Below are positions 41,497 to 49,758 of a DNA stretch of 64,000 nucleotides, piece after piece (position 1 is the stretch's first letter; the number at the start of each line of letters is the position of its first letter). The stretch is from Bryobacterales bacterium (GTDB lineage: Bacteria > Acidobacteriota > Terriglobia > Bryobacterales > Bryobacteraceae). Below the pieces are notes generated by a model. The model made no database searches. It saw only the letters and a list, made by a program, of their open reading frames with translations, and was not told the DNA's origin. Where the stretch lies: NCBI GenBank assembly GCA_003167255.1, contig PMTR01000044.1, forward strand, positions 1 through 64,000, written 5' to 3'. Position numbers and translations under genes: made by a program.

Positions 41497-43593
41497 TCAC
41501 GAATAACCCTTCAACCCGAACTTACGCATGATGCTCCGAAAGATCCGCTCGCTCCCTTCGCCGAACGGTCGATCCGTAGTGAGATACGTCCACGTAGCGC
41601 CCCGCTCGGCTGGGTCGAGCCCCCGCTTCTCGGCCTCTTCCAGTCGCGCGGCCGTTTCGCCCTCGAGCGAGTCCTCCAACTCCCGGAACATCACATCCAC
41701 CCGCGTGAGGTATTCATGCAACGGGTCGCGTCCCCCGTACGAATACCATTGCACCCCCGACCGCAATTCGGAAACCGCGGCCAGGTGATCGGCCCACAAG
41801 TCGTCGATCGTGGTGAGAGAGACCAGGCGCTCGCGTTCCGGCAGATCCGAAACCAGGATCGCCTGCCGCCGCTGCTGGATGCGGTTGCGCTGCCCCTCGA
41901 TGATGTTTTCGTACTTCACCAGGAATGTCCGTATGTCCAGGTTCTGCCCTTCGATCACCCGCTGGATACTCTCGGCATCATGCCGGTACTTGGCGTCTTC
42001 GATGCCGTAACGAACCAGCAGGTCGTCTTCGAGCGATATCAGGAATCGGGAGTGCCCCGGGTCGCCCTGCCGGCCGGCGCGGCCGCGAAGCTGGTGATCG
42101 ATGCGGCGGCTCTCGTGGCGATTGGTCCCAATGACGAACAGCCCGCCCAGCGCAGCCACCCCATCGCCCAGTTTGATATCGACGCCGCGCCCCGCCATGT
42201 TCGTCGAAATCGTAACGGCGCCGCGCTGGCCGGCCCGCGCCACGATTTCCGCCTCTTCTTCTTCATTGCGGGCGTTCAGTACGGCGGGCGGAATATCTGC
42301 CAAAGCGCGGCTGAGGCGCTCGGATTCTTCCACGCTGGCGGTTCCGACCAGCACCGGCTGGCCCGAGGAATGCACGCCGCGGATGACTTCCGCCACTGCC
42401 TCTTCCTTGGCCGCTTTGGTCGGGAAGACCACATCCGGCTCATCCTCGCGAATGACCGGGCGATTGGTGGGTATCACGTCCACTTCCAGGCCGTAGCACT
42501 GGCGGAACTCCGCGGCCTGCGTGGCTGCCGTGCCGGTCATGCCGCAGACGTGCGGGTACATCGCGACCAGATTTTGCAAGGCGATCGAGCCCAGCACGCG
42601 GCCCTGCCGCCGGAACGGGACGCCTTCCTTGGCTTCGATGGCGGTGTGCAGGCCGGCGGGCCAGCGGCGGTCCTGCGCGATGCGGCCCTTGAACTGGTCC
42701 ACCGATTCGATGGCCGCATTCTTGACCACGTAGTCCACGTCGCGCCGCAGCAGGAAGTGCGCGTGGATGGCGTTGTGGACCGCGCTGTAGAGTGCCAGGT
42801 TGGGCTCGGCGAAAATGTTGCCGCACCCCAGGGCCGCTTCCGCCACGCGCGCGCCTTCGTCGGCCAGAGCGATGTTGCGGCCGTGTTCGTCCAGTGTGAA
42901 GTGCAGTCCCTGGTGGAAGCGGCGGACAATCGGGTCCACCTGCCGGGCCAGCACTTCCTCGTCGACCACCCCGCCGGCCAGCACCAGCGGGATGCGCGCT
43001 TCGTCGATCAGGATGGAATCGGCTTCGTCGATGACGGCTGCGTGAAACGGCCGGTGCACCTGCTCTTCGGGCCGCAGCGCAATCTGGTCGCGGAGAAAGT
43101 CGAAGCCGATTTCGTTGGCCGTGGCGTAGGTGATGTCGCAGGCGTACGCCGCGCGGCGCTCGGGGCCGCGCATGGTCTGCTGCACGCAACCCACCGTCAG
43201 GCCAAGGAAGGAGTAGATACCGCCCATCCAGCGGGCATCGCGGCGCGCCAGGTAGTCGTTGACCGTTATCACGTGGACGCCTTCTCCGGAGCGGGCCTGC
43301 CACGCCACAGCCGGCGTCGAGGCCAGCGTCTTGCCTTCGCCGGTCTGCATTTCGGCGATGTGGCCGCGCGCCAGAGAGAGCGCGCCTGCGAGTTGCACGT
43401 CGAACATCTCGAGCTTGATCACGCGTGCCGCCACCACGGCCACGGCCGCGATGGCTTCGAGCAGGTCTTCCGATTCCTGGAAGCGGGCGCGCAGCCTGGC
43501 GTCATCGAGGGTTGCGAAATCGGCGCGGAATCGGTTGATGCGCGCCGTCTCCCGGGTCAGCGGAGCGCGCGTCAACCAGGCGGGAAGCTTCAT
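41497..43593 (-). CDS. SecA-type preprotein translocase ATPase, short form
   Basis: A 698-aa member of the SecA family, shorter than housekeeping SecA (about 830-950 aa). Motifs: GHIAEMQTGEGKTLAS (Walker A), VNDYLARRDARWMGGIY, ANEIGFDFLRDQ, the DEAD box in AVIDEADSILIDEARIPLVL, MTGTAATQAAEF, VGTASVEESERLS, STNMAGRGVDIKLG and the RGRAGRQGDPGHSRFLISLE block. The end lacks the C-terminal linker and Cys-rich zinc finger that binds SecB. It may be an accessory SecA2-like ATPase or the only SecA of a reduced type; the rest of the genome would decide. Confidence 0.88.
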   Translation of the reverse strand: MKLPAWLTRAPLTRETARINRFRADFATLDDARLRARFQESEDLLEAIAAVAVVAARVIKLEMFDVQLAGALSLARGHIAEMQTGEGKTLASTPAVAWQARSGEGVHVITVNDYLARRDARWMGGIYSFLGLTVGCVQQTMRGPERRAAYACDITYATANEIGFDFLRDQIALRPEEQVHRPFHAAVIDEADSILIDEARIPLVLAGGVVDEEVLARQVDPIVRRFHQGLHFTLDEHGRNIALADEGARVAEAALGCGNIFAEPNLALYSAVHNAIHAHFLLRRDVDYVVKNAAIESVDQFKGRIAQDRRWPAGLHTAIEAKEGVPFRRQGRVLGSIALQNLVAMYPHVCGMTGTAATQAAEFRQCYGLEVDVIPTNRPVIREDEPDVVFPTKAAKEEAVAEVIRGVHSSGQPVLVGTASVEESERLSRALADIPPAVLNARNEEEEAEIVARAGQRGAVTISTNMAGRGVDIKLGDGVAALGGLFVIGTNRHESRRIDHQLRGRAGRQGDPGHSRFLISLEDDLLVRYGIEDAKYRHDAESIQRVIEGQNLDIRTFLVKYENIIEGQRNRIQQRRQAILVSDLPERERLVSLTTIDDLWADHLAAVSELRSGVQWYSYGGRDPLHEYLTRVDVMFRELEDSLEGETAARLEEAEKRGLDPAERGATWTYLTTDRPFGEGSERIFRSIMRKFGLKGYS

Positions 43594-43680
43594 CTGTCTC
43601 CTTGACGGTTGCGTTTCTGCAATTTTAACGGCACGGCCGCTTCCGACTCACCTTGCCGACATTGGTTACAATGTACCTCT

Positions 43681-44007
43681 ATGCCGCTCTATCGGATCTA
43701 TCGCATGAAGGATTCGCCAAGGCAGCAATTCCGCTGGGCTCCGCATCTTTCCGGTTGCGCTTCGCTCAAGCCCCGCGATTACGAGCCGGACGGCCAGGTG
43801 GAAGCTCGCAACGAATACGACGCCTGGCAGGCGCTGCGTGAGTCCACGGAGCCCTTGTTGGTGGGCGACCTGCTCGAGACCGGGGACGGCCAGTTGCGGG
43901 TTTGCAAGTATGTCGGGTTTGAGCCGGCGCAGTGGGTCATCCCGGAACTCAAGCAGCAGGTTTCGCCGCAGCCCGCCCCCGAGGGAGCCGAATCCATCGT
44001 CAGTTAG
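43681..44007 (+). CDS. Hypothetical protein
   Basis: A 108-aa soluble protein: basic N-terminus (MPLYRIYRMKDSPRQQFRWA), then ARNEYDAWQALRESTEPLLV, DLLETGDGQLRVCKYVGFEP, and a Pro-rich tail (QVSPQPAPEGAESIVS). I do not recognise the family. It starts 87 bp from divergent secA-like and ends 9 bp before the zinc-ribbon gene, so it is probably co-transcribed with it. Confidence 0.65.
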   Translation: MPLYRIYRMKDSPRQQFRWAPHLSGCASLKPRDYEPDGQVEARNEYDAWQALRESTEPLLVGDLLETGDGQLRVCKYVGFEPAQWVIPELKQQVSPQPAPEGAESIVS

Positions 44008-44016
44008 GAGACCCTT

Positions 44017-44484
44017 ATGTTGCGCGATATCCGGTTGGGTGACGATCTCGACGATTATTGCGTGCGGTGCAAACGGATCATGAACCACGCGGTGGTTTCG
44101 GTGATCAACGCGGCTCCGGCCAAAGTCCGTTGCCGCACCTGCCACAGCGATCACGATTACCGCCACGAACAGGCGCCCCCGCCCAAGGTGGATCTGCGCA
44201 AGGCTGCGCTGTTTGCCGAGGTCTTGAAGAAGGTCAGTCCGCAGGAAGCCGCCGTGGTGGGTCTGGTGCCCGAACTTCCTGACGAAGTGGCTGAGGTCGA
44301 AGTTGAAGTGGAGGCTGAAGTGGAGGCTGAAGTAGACCTCGAGGCCGCGGCGTTGGTTGTGATGGAGCCCGAGGCCGAGCCCGAGCCCGTGCCGGAGGCT
44401 CCCAAGCCGAAGACCAAAGCCAAGCCCAAAGCCAAGCCAAAGGCCAAGCCCAAAGCCAAGGCCAAGGCCAAGGGCCGCAAGTAG
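44017..44484 (+). CDS. Zinc-ribbon protein with acidic and AKPK-repeat tail
   Basis: A 155-aa protein. Residues 1-55 carry two Cys pairs, CVRC and CRTCH about 24 residues apart, a treble-clef or zinc-ribbon pattern. A helix follows (LRKAALFAEVLKKVSPQEAA), then an acidic run of Glu-Val repeats from about residue 92, then a tail of KPKAKPKAKPK-type repeats to the end, resembling histone H1/HU tails. It may bind nucleic acid or protein; I do not recognise the family. The gene has a ggag ribosome site. Confidence 0.72.
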   Translation: MLRDIRLGDDLDDYCVRCKRIMNHAVVSVINAAPAKVRCRTCHSDHDYRHEQAPPPKVDLRKAALFAEVLKKVSPQEAAVVGLVPELPDEVAEVEVEVEAEVEAEVDLEAAALVVMEPEAEPEPVPEAPKPKTKAKPKAKPKAKPKAKAKAKGRK

Positions 44485-44494
44485 CAGTAAGGTC

Positions 44495-45985
44495 ATGATC
44501 AGCAGGCGCTCCATTCTGGCCTCGGCACCTGGAATGCTGGCCGCGTGGCCGGCGCTTGCGGCGTCTGCGGCGCCCGCGCCTTACGGAGCACTCCCCACCG
44601 GGCGCCAATTGCGCTGGCACGATCTGGAAACCACCGCCTTCCTGCATTTCACGGTGAATACTTTTACCGGCAAGGAATGGGGCTACGGCGACGAGGACCC
44701 CAATATTTTTCAGCCGGCGAAGTTCGATGCGGATGCCATTATCGAGGCGCTTGCGGCGGCCGGTATGCGCGGCGTGATTCTCACCTGCAAGCATCACGAC
44801 GGCTTTTGTCTGTGGCCTACCAAGACCACCGATCATTCCGTCCGCGAGAGCTCCTGGCGGTCCGGACAGGGTGATGCCGTGCGCGATCTTTCCGCGGCGG
44901 CGGCGCGGCGCAAACTGTTGTTCGGCGTCTACGTCTCCCCGTGGGACCGCAATAACCCGACCTATGGGTCGCCGGCCTACATCGACATCTATCGCCGGCA
45001 ACTCACCGAACTCTTGACCGGATACGGCCCGATTTTTGAGGTCTGGCACGACGGCGCCAACGGCGGCGACGGCTTTTACGGCGGTGCTCGCGATAAACGC
45101 ACCATCGACAAGCGGTCCTACTACGACTGGCCTACCACCTGGGCCCTGGTGCGAAAACTCCAGCCCGGCGCTGCCATTTTCAGCGACGTGGGGCCCGACG
45201 TGCGGTGGGTGGGGAATGAACGAGGCATCGCCGGGGATCCCTGCTGGGCGACCTACGATCCGGTGGGTGCAAACGGCGGGCTGGCTTCGCCCGGCGATGT
45301 CCGCGAACGCGAATCGCCCACCGGCCACCGCCACGGCACCCACTGGCTGCCCGCCGAGTGCGACGTTTCCATCCGGCCTGGCTGGTTCTGGCACCAGAAC
45401 GAAAACGCGCGCGTGAAGACGCCGGCCCAACTCACCGACCTCTACTACAAGTCCGCGGGGCGCGGCGCCAACCTGCTGCTGAATGTCCCGCCCAACCGCG
45501 ACGGATTACTGCAATCCGAGGACATCGCGGCGCTGCACGCATTCGGCGATTACCGGCGCGCCACTTTTTCGCGCGACCTGGCGGCCAAGGCCAAAGTCAC
45601 GGCCTCCAACGTTCGCGGAAACGCGCCTGCTTATGCTGCCGCCAACCTGGTGGATGGCCGCGCGAACTCGTTTTGGGCCACCGGCGATGCTGTTCTCGCC
45701 GCCGAAGTAGTCTTCGATTTCGCCCAGCCCGTCACCTTCAGTGTGATTCGTATGCGTGAGCAAATCCGCCTGGGACAGCGGATCGACAGCGTCGCAGTGG
45801 ATCGCTGGAACACCGGAACCTGGGAGCCGCTAGCAACGGCCACGAGCATCGGACCGCGCCGCCTGATCCGCCTCGATAAGGCCGCTACAGCGGAGCGCCT
45901 GCGGTTGCGCGTGACACAAGCTTCCGCCAGCCCGGCGCTCAGCGAATTTGCCGTGTTTGCCGAGCCGGGCGATGCGGTACGTTAG
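44495..45985 (+). CDS. Secreted alpha-L-fucosidase (GH29)
   Basis: A 496-aa exported glycosidase. The N-terminal signal is ISRRSILASAPGMLAAWPAL, with a twin-Arg-like pair. The GH29 core shows WHDLETTAFLHFTVNTFTGK, LTCKHHDGFCLWPTKTTDHS (the conserved KHHDGF motif), VYVSPWDRN, and the nucleophile region IFEVWHDGANG, where Trp-His-Asp replaces the usual WFDG form. The C-terminal 130 residues are a F5/8-type or carbohydrate-binding beta domain (RANSFWATGD and on). It would remove terminal fucose from glycans. It overlaps the next gene by 14 bp. Confidence 0.9.
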   Translation: MISRRSILASAPGMLAAWPALAASAAPAPYGALPTGRQLRWHDLETTAFLHFTVNTFTGKEWGYGDEDPNIFQPAKFDADAIIEALAAAGMRGVILTCKHHDGFCLWPTKTTDHSVRESSWRSGQGDAVRDLSAAAARRKLLFGVYVSPWDRNNPTYGSPAYIDIYRRQLTELLTGYGPIFEVWHDGANGGDGFYGGARDKRTIDKRSYYDWPTTWALVRKLQPGAAIFSDVGPDVRWVGNERGIAGDPCWATYDPVGANGGLASPGDVRERESPTGHRHGTHWLPAECDVSIRPGWFWHQNENARVKTPAQLTDLYYKSAGRGANLLLNVPPNRDGLLQSEDIAALHAFGDYRRATFSRDLAAKAKVTASNVRGNAPAYAAANLVDGRANSFWATGDAVLAAEVVFDFAQPVTFSVIRMREQIRLGQRIDSVAVDRWNTGTWEPLATATSIGPRRLIRLDKAATAERLRLRVTQASASPALSEFAVFAEPGDAVR

Positions 45986-46565
45986 CCGGCTGGCCATCCT
46001 TCTCTGCGCCGCCTGGTGCGGCCAGCCCGCGCGCGCCGTGGAACTCCATCTTCAGTTTGGCGCGCTGGAACGCATGCTGGCCGAACAGATCTTCACCCAG
46101 GACGGCCGCCGCTATGTGCACGGCGATAAGAACAACAAATGCAATTTCGCCTACCTCGAAAAGCCGCAGATTCAGGGCGAAGGTGGACGTTTGCGCATCC
46201 GCGCGCGCTTCACCGGACGCAGCGCGCTCAATATGCTGGGCCAGTGCGTGGGACTGGGAGATGCCTTCACGGTCGTGATCGCCGCGACGCCCCAATACCG
46301 CGATGGCAACCTGGTCCTTGAGAACGTAACCGCCGTGGGCGAAGGCAAAACCGGGTATTACATCCGGCGCGTGTGCACCGCTTTGGATTCGTCCCTGGCG
46401 CGCGATTTCAAGTATCCGTTGGCGAACGTGGCGCAGAAGTTGCTCGAAGATCCGGCCGCCCAGCCTGGTTACAAGCGCGAGCTGCGGCGCTTCCAGGTGC
46501 CAGCCATCCGCGTCACCAATGACGCGCTGGTGATCGAGGTGGATTTCGAGCTCACCGTAAAGTGA
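45972..46565 (+). CDS. Exported hypothetical protein
   Basis: A 197-aa protein with a signal peptide (MRYVSRLAILLCAAWCGQPARA, cleaved near residue 22) and a beta-rich mature part with VELHLQFGALERMLAEQIFT, CNFAYLEKPQIQGEGGRLRI, LGQCVGLGDAFTVVIAATPQ, and a C-terminal VIEVDFELTV strand. It resembles small periplasmic beta-barrel/lipid-binding-like proteins but I do not recognise the family. It starts at ATG 45972, inside the fucosidase end. Confidence 0.65.
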   Translation: MRYVSRLAILLCAAWCGQPARAVELHLQFGALERMLAEQIFTQDGRRYVHGDKNNKCNFAYLEKPQIQGEGGRLRIRARFTGRSALNMLGQCVGLGDAFTVVIAATPQYRDGNLVLENVTAVGEGKTGYYIRRVCTALDSSLARDFKYPLANVAQKLLEDPAAQPGYKRELRRFQVPAIRVTNDALVIEVDFELTVK

Positions 46566-46579
46566 GTGCTCTCAGTGGG

Positions 46580-46608
46580 ACAGACGATCGGTTTATGTCG
46601 TCTGTCAA
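46580..46608. repeat. Hairpin repeat, ACAGACGA...TCGTCTGT type
   Basis: Twin of the unit at 24050-24078 (two loop differences). It fills the 46-bp gap between convergent genes 45972-46565 and 46612-48918 and ends 4 bp before the latter's stop, consistent with a bidirectional 3' structure without a T-run. Confidence 0.8.
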
Positions 46609-46611
46609 CCC

Positions 46612-48918
46612 CTATCTCGCCCCGGGTGGCAGATACTCCTCGAAGAAACTGTAGCGCAGCGTATCCAGGTGTACCGGGTCGGAACCTTGCACGCCATGGC
46701 GGCGGTTCGGGTACTCCATGAAATGGAATTGCTTGTTGAGCGAGATCAGCCGGTTGAGCAGCCGTTGTGTTCCCTGGAAATGCACGTTGTCGTCGCCCGT
46801 GCCATGGATGATGAGCAGCTTGCCTTTCAACCCCTCGGCGTAACTGATGGGCGAGCCGTCGTGATAGCCCTTGGCGTTATCGGTGGGCAGGCCCATGTAG
46901 CGCTCCTGGTAGATGGAATCGTAGAGCGTCTGGTCGGCCACCGGCGCGCCGGCCACGCCCACCGAGTACAAGTCGGGATAGCGAAACATCAGGTTCAGGG
47001 TCATGGAGCCGCCGCCGCTCCAGCCGTACACGCCCACGCGCGTGAGGTCCACATAGGGATGGGTGGCGGCCAGGCCGCGTAGCGCGGCGGCCTGTTCGTC
47101 CGACGCCAGTACGCCTACCGAACCATAGATCACTTTCCGCCAGTGAGTTCCTTTGGGCGCCGGCGTGCCGCTGTTATCGAAGCTGGCGATCAGATAACCG
47201 TCGTCGGCCAGGCCGAGCATCAGCAGGTGGCCGCCGCCCCAACTATCGTTCACCGTGGAAGAAGCCGGCTCACCATAGACGTTGATGATGATTGGGTATT
47301 TCTTGGTGGGATCGAAATGGCTCGGCTTGATCAGCCAGCCGTCGATGGTCGTGTCGTGGCCCACCGGGATGTGCACCATCTCCGTGCGTCCGGCAATCAT
47401 CGGCCCCACCTTGGCCTTCTCCGCCGCGTTGTCGTTGAGCACGCGCACCACTTTGTGGTCCGGCAGGCTGACTAAGTCGGATTGCCCCGGCGAATCGAAG
47501 GTCGACACGCTGTGGAAGGCCCAGTGGCAGTCGGGCGAGAGGTTGTAAGTGTGTGTCCCCGGCTGGCCTTGGGGAGTCACGCGTTCCGTCTTCGATCCGT
47601 CCAGACGGGAGCGATACAGGTACCGCTGAGTCCCATTGTCCGGCGATGCGATGTAATACAGCCAGCCGCCCGGCTCATCCACCGCGGCGATCGAAACCAT
47701 GTCGAAGGGCGCGTTGGTCACCAGGCGCGCGTCGCCTTCGCGGGTTATGGCATACAAATGCCGCCAGCCGTCGCGCTCGCTGGTGAACAGCAGCCGCTTG
47801 CCGTTTTCGATCCACTTGAGATTGCGGTTCACTTCCACCCAACTGTCGTTTTTGTCCTGGAACATCTGCCGCAGGTCGCCCGTATCCGGATTGGCGATGA
47901 ACACCGTATTGGTATTCTGCAGCCGGTTCATGTGCTGGAGGATCACCTGGTTGTCCTCCAGCCACTCCATATGCGGGATGTACGTGTTGCGCGGATCGCC
48001 CGGAGTCTTGAGCCACACGGTCCGGCCGCCCGTGGCGCCGATCACGCCCACCCGCACCGCCGAATTCGTCTGGCCCGGCTTGGGGTATTTGTATTTCGTA
48101 ATCACCGGGTACAGTTGATCGGTGTAGTTGATCAGCGCGAATTCGGGCACGCCGCTCTGGTCAAACTGGTAATAAGCGATCTTCTGGCCGTCCGGGCTCC
48201 ACAGGAAGCAATCCGCCAGCCCGAACTCTTCGTTGTTGTTCCAGTCGGAAGTGCCGTCGATCATGTCGTCATTGGCGTCGTAGGTGAGCTGTTTGACGGC
48301 GCCGGTTTTCACTTCCTCGACATAGAGGTTCCACCGGGCCTCGGCGCCCTTGGCCTGGCTCAGGTCGCCCAGGTAGGCCACGCTTTTCCCGTCGGGTGAG
48401 AACTTGGCAAACATCAGTCCGGCGGTCGACTTGCCGCCGAGCTTGTGCCAGGAGTTGTCGGACTTGTCCAACGCCCAATAGTCGCTGGCGGTTTTGCGGA
48501 TCATGACCGTGTGCCCGTTGGTGCTGAACAGCAGCTTGGTGCCGTCGGCCGACGTGCCCGCTGCCGTTGCCCTGCCGCCTCCGGGCGGAGTATTGGACGG
48601 CTCCGCCGGCAAAACCTGCCGCGCGCCGGTAGCCGTATCGATGCGCACACTCTGCATGCCGCCGCCGCTCGCCGCTTCGCTGATGACGTAGGCCTTCCCG
48701 CCATCCATCCACCGGCCGGCGCCGCCGCCGCCGCGTCCGCCACGGCCACCGCCGCCCGCGCCGCGCCCGCCGCCGGCGCTGAATTCCCCGGAATTGATGC
48801 GGCGCATCCAATCCTGCATGTTTTGCGACAACTGTGCGTGCGCCGGGAGTGCGCCGAGCAAGCCCGTCAGCAGGAGCGCGACGGGCACAATCGTACGTCT
48901 GGTCAATACGCTTGCCAT
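46612..48918 (-). CDS. S9-family (dipeptidyl-peptidase IV-like) serine peptidase, secreted
   Basis: A 768-aa exported peptidase. Signal peptide: RTIVPVALLLTGLLGALPAHA. Residues 50-75 hold an unusual Gly/Arg-rich run (GRGAGGGGRGGRGGGG). A DPPIV-type eight-blade propeller follows (FAKFSPDGKSVAYLGDLSQA, LADCFLWSPDGQKIAYYQFD). The alpha/beta hydrolase domain has the nucleophile in YGWSGGGSMTLNLMF, Asp in IHGTGDDNVHFQ and His in NRRHGVQG. The ATG 48918 has an agagga site. It would cleave proline-containing peptides outside the cytoplasm. Confidence 0.92.
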   Translation of the reverse strand: MASVLTRRTIVPVALLLTGLLGALPAHAQLSQNMQDWMRRINSGEFSAGGGRGAGGGGRGGRGGGGAGRWMDGGKAYVISEAASGGGMQSVRIDTATGARQVLPAEPSNTPPGGGRATAAGTSADGTKLLFSTNGHTVMIRKTASDYWALDKSDNSWHKLGGKSTAGLMFAKFSPDGKSVAYLGDLSQAKGAEARWNLYVEEVKTGAVKQLTYDANDDMIDGTSDWNNNEEFGLADCFLWSPDGQKIAYYQFDQSGVPEFALINYTDQLYPVITKYKYPKPGQTNSAVRVGVIGATGGRTVWLKTPGDPRNTYIPHMEWLEDNQVILQHMNRLQNTNTVFIANPDTGDLRQMFQDKNDSWVEVNRNLKWIENGKRLLFTSERDGWRHLYAITREGDARLVTNAPFDMVSIAAVDEPGGWLYYIASPDNGTQRYLYRSRLDGSKTERVTPQGQPGTHTYNLSPDCHWAFHSVSTFDSPGQSDLVSLPDHKVVRVLNDNAAEKAKVGPMIAGRTEMVHIPVGHDTTIDGWLIKPSHFDPTKKYPIIINVYGEPASSTVNDSWGGGHLLMLGLADDGYLIASFDNSGTPAPKGTHWRKVIYGSVGVLASDEQAAALRGLAATHPYVDLTRVGVYGWSGGGSMTLNLMFRYPDLYSVGVAGAPVADQTLYDSIYQERYMGLPTDNAKGYHDGSPISYAEGLKGKLLIIHGTGDDNVHFQGTQRLLNRLISLNKQFHFMEYPNRRHGVQGSDPVHLDTLRYSFFEEYLPPGAR

Positions 48919-49032
48919 GGATTCCTCTTTCGGAATTGAACAGGAATGAGTGTAACTCATACCGCCGGGTTCTGGCGAAAATACCCTCAATCGGGTATTC
49001 TCGCAGCCGGTCCCCCCTTCTTATGCTCGTAG

Positions 49033-49758
49033 GTGGGGGACCAATTGACTGGGAACCACGTCCACGCGCTGCCATCGCAAGTCTTCGAAGCCATCCTGCA
49101 GTTCGACACCTGCATCATCGCCAACGCCATCGAAAAGTTCGGTGTCCGGCTTCGCAATGAGGGCTATACCAGACCCGGTTTGCAGTGTGTCACCGGCGGT
49201 TTTCCCCGCTTGTTAGGCTATGCAACCACCTCCAGAATCCGTTCCTCCGACCCGCCGATGATGGGAAACTCCTACTTGGATCGCACCGATTGGTGGGTTG
49301 GCATTCAAAGCCTTCCCGCGCCGCGCATTGCCGTCATTCAGGATCTCCACGCGGAATCCGGCCTGGGATCCGTAGTCGGAGAGGTGCATGCCGCCGTTCT
49401 CAAGGCCCTGCAGTGCCAAGGCGTGATCACCAATGGAACGGTTCGCGATATCCCCGCCGTCGCTCGCATGCAGTTTCCCATGTTCGCTCGCGCCGCCGCC
49501 GTCTCGCACGCCTACACCCACATCGTGGACTACGGTCAACCCGTCCGGATCTTCGGACTCGAAATCCGCCCGGGCGACTTGCTCTTCGCCGATTGCCATG
49601 GCGTGGTTTCCATCCCGCACAAAATCGCGGCGCAACTCCCCGAGGTGGCCGCCCGCATCAGCGCCCAGGAGCAGCGCATCATCGACCTGTGCCAATCCCC
49701 CAATTTTTCAACCGACAGACTCCTGGAAGCTATCCGGACCACGGATCGAGAAAACTGA
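49033..49758 (+). CDS. RraA-like protein (aldolase/regulator of RNase E fold)
   Basis: A 241-aa protein of the RraA/HMG-aldolase family. The core shows FDTCIIANAIEKFGVRLRN, GSVVGEVHAAVLKALQCQGV, ITNGTVRDIPAVARMQFPMF (the metal/substrate site of RraA aldolases has GxxRD here) and GDLLFADCHGVVSIPHKIA. Members are either pyruvate aldolases or RNase E inhibitors; the intact R-D pair favours an aldolase. GTG 49033 has no Shine-Dalgarno; TTG 49045, four residues later, follows a ggggga site and is an alternative. It abuts the adaptor gene. Confidence 0.82.
   Translation: MGDQLTGNHVHALPSQVFEAILQFDTCIIANAIEKFGVRLRNEGYTRPGLQCVTGGFPRLLGYATTSRIRSSDPPMMGNSYLDRTDWWVGIQSLPAPRIAVIQDLHAESGLGSVVGEVHAAVLKALQCQGVITNGTVRDIPAVARMQFPMFARAAAVSHAYTHIVDYGQPVRIFGLEIRPGDLLFADCHGVVSIPHKIAAQLPEVAARISAQEQRIIDLCQSPNFSTDRLLEAIRTTDREN

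Noticed and set aside
41716-43605. A 629-codon plus-strand frame opposite the secA-like gene
   Set aside because: SecA motifs on the minus strand are decisive; the plus frame is composition driven.
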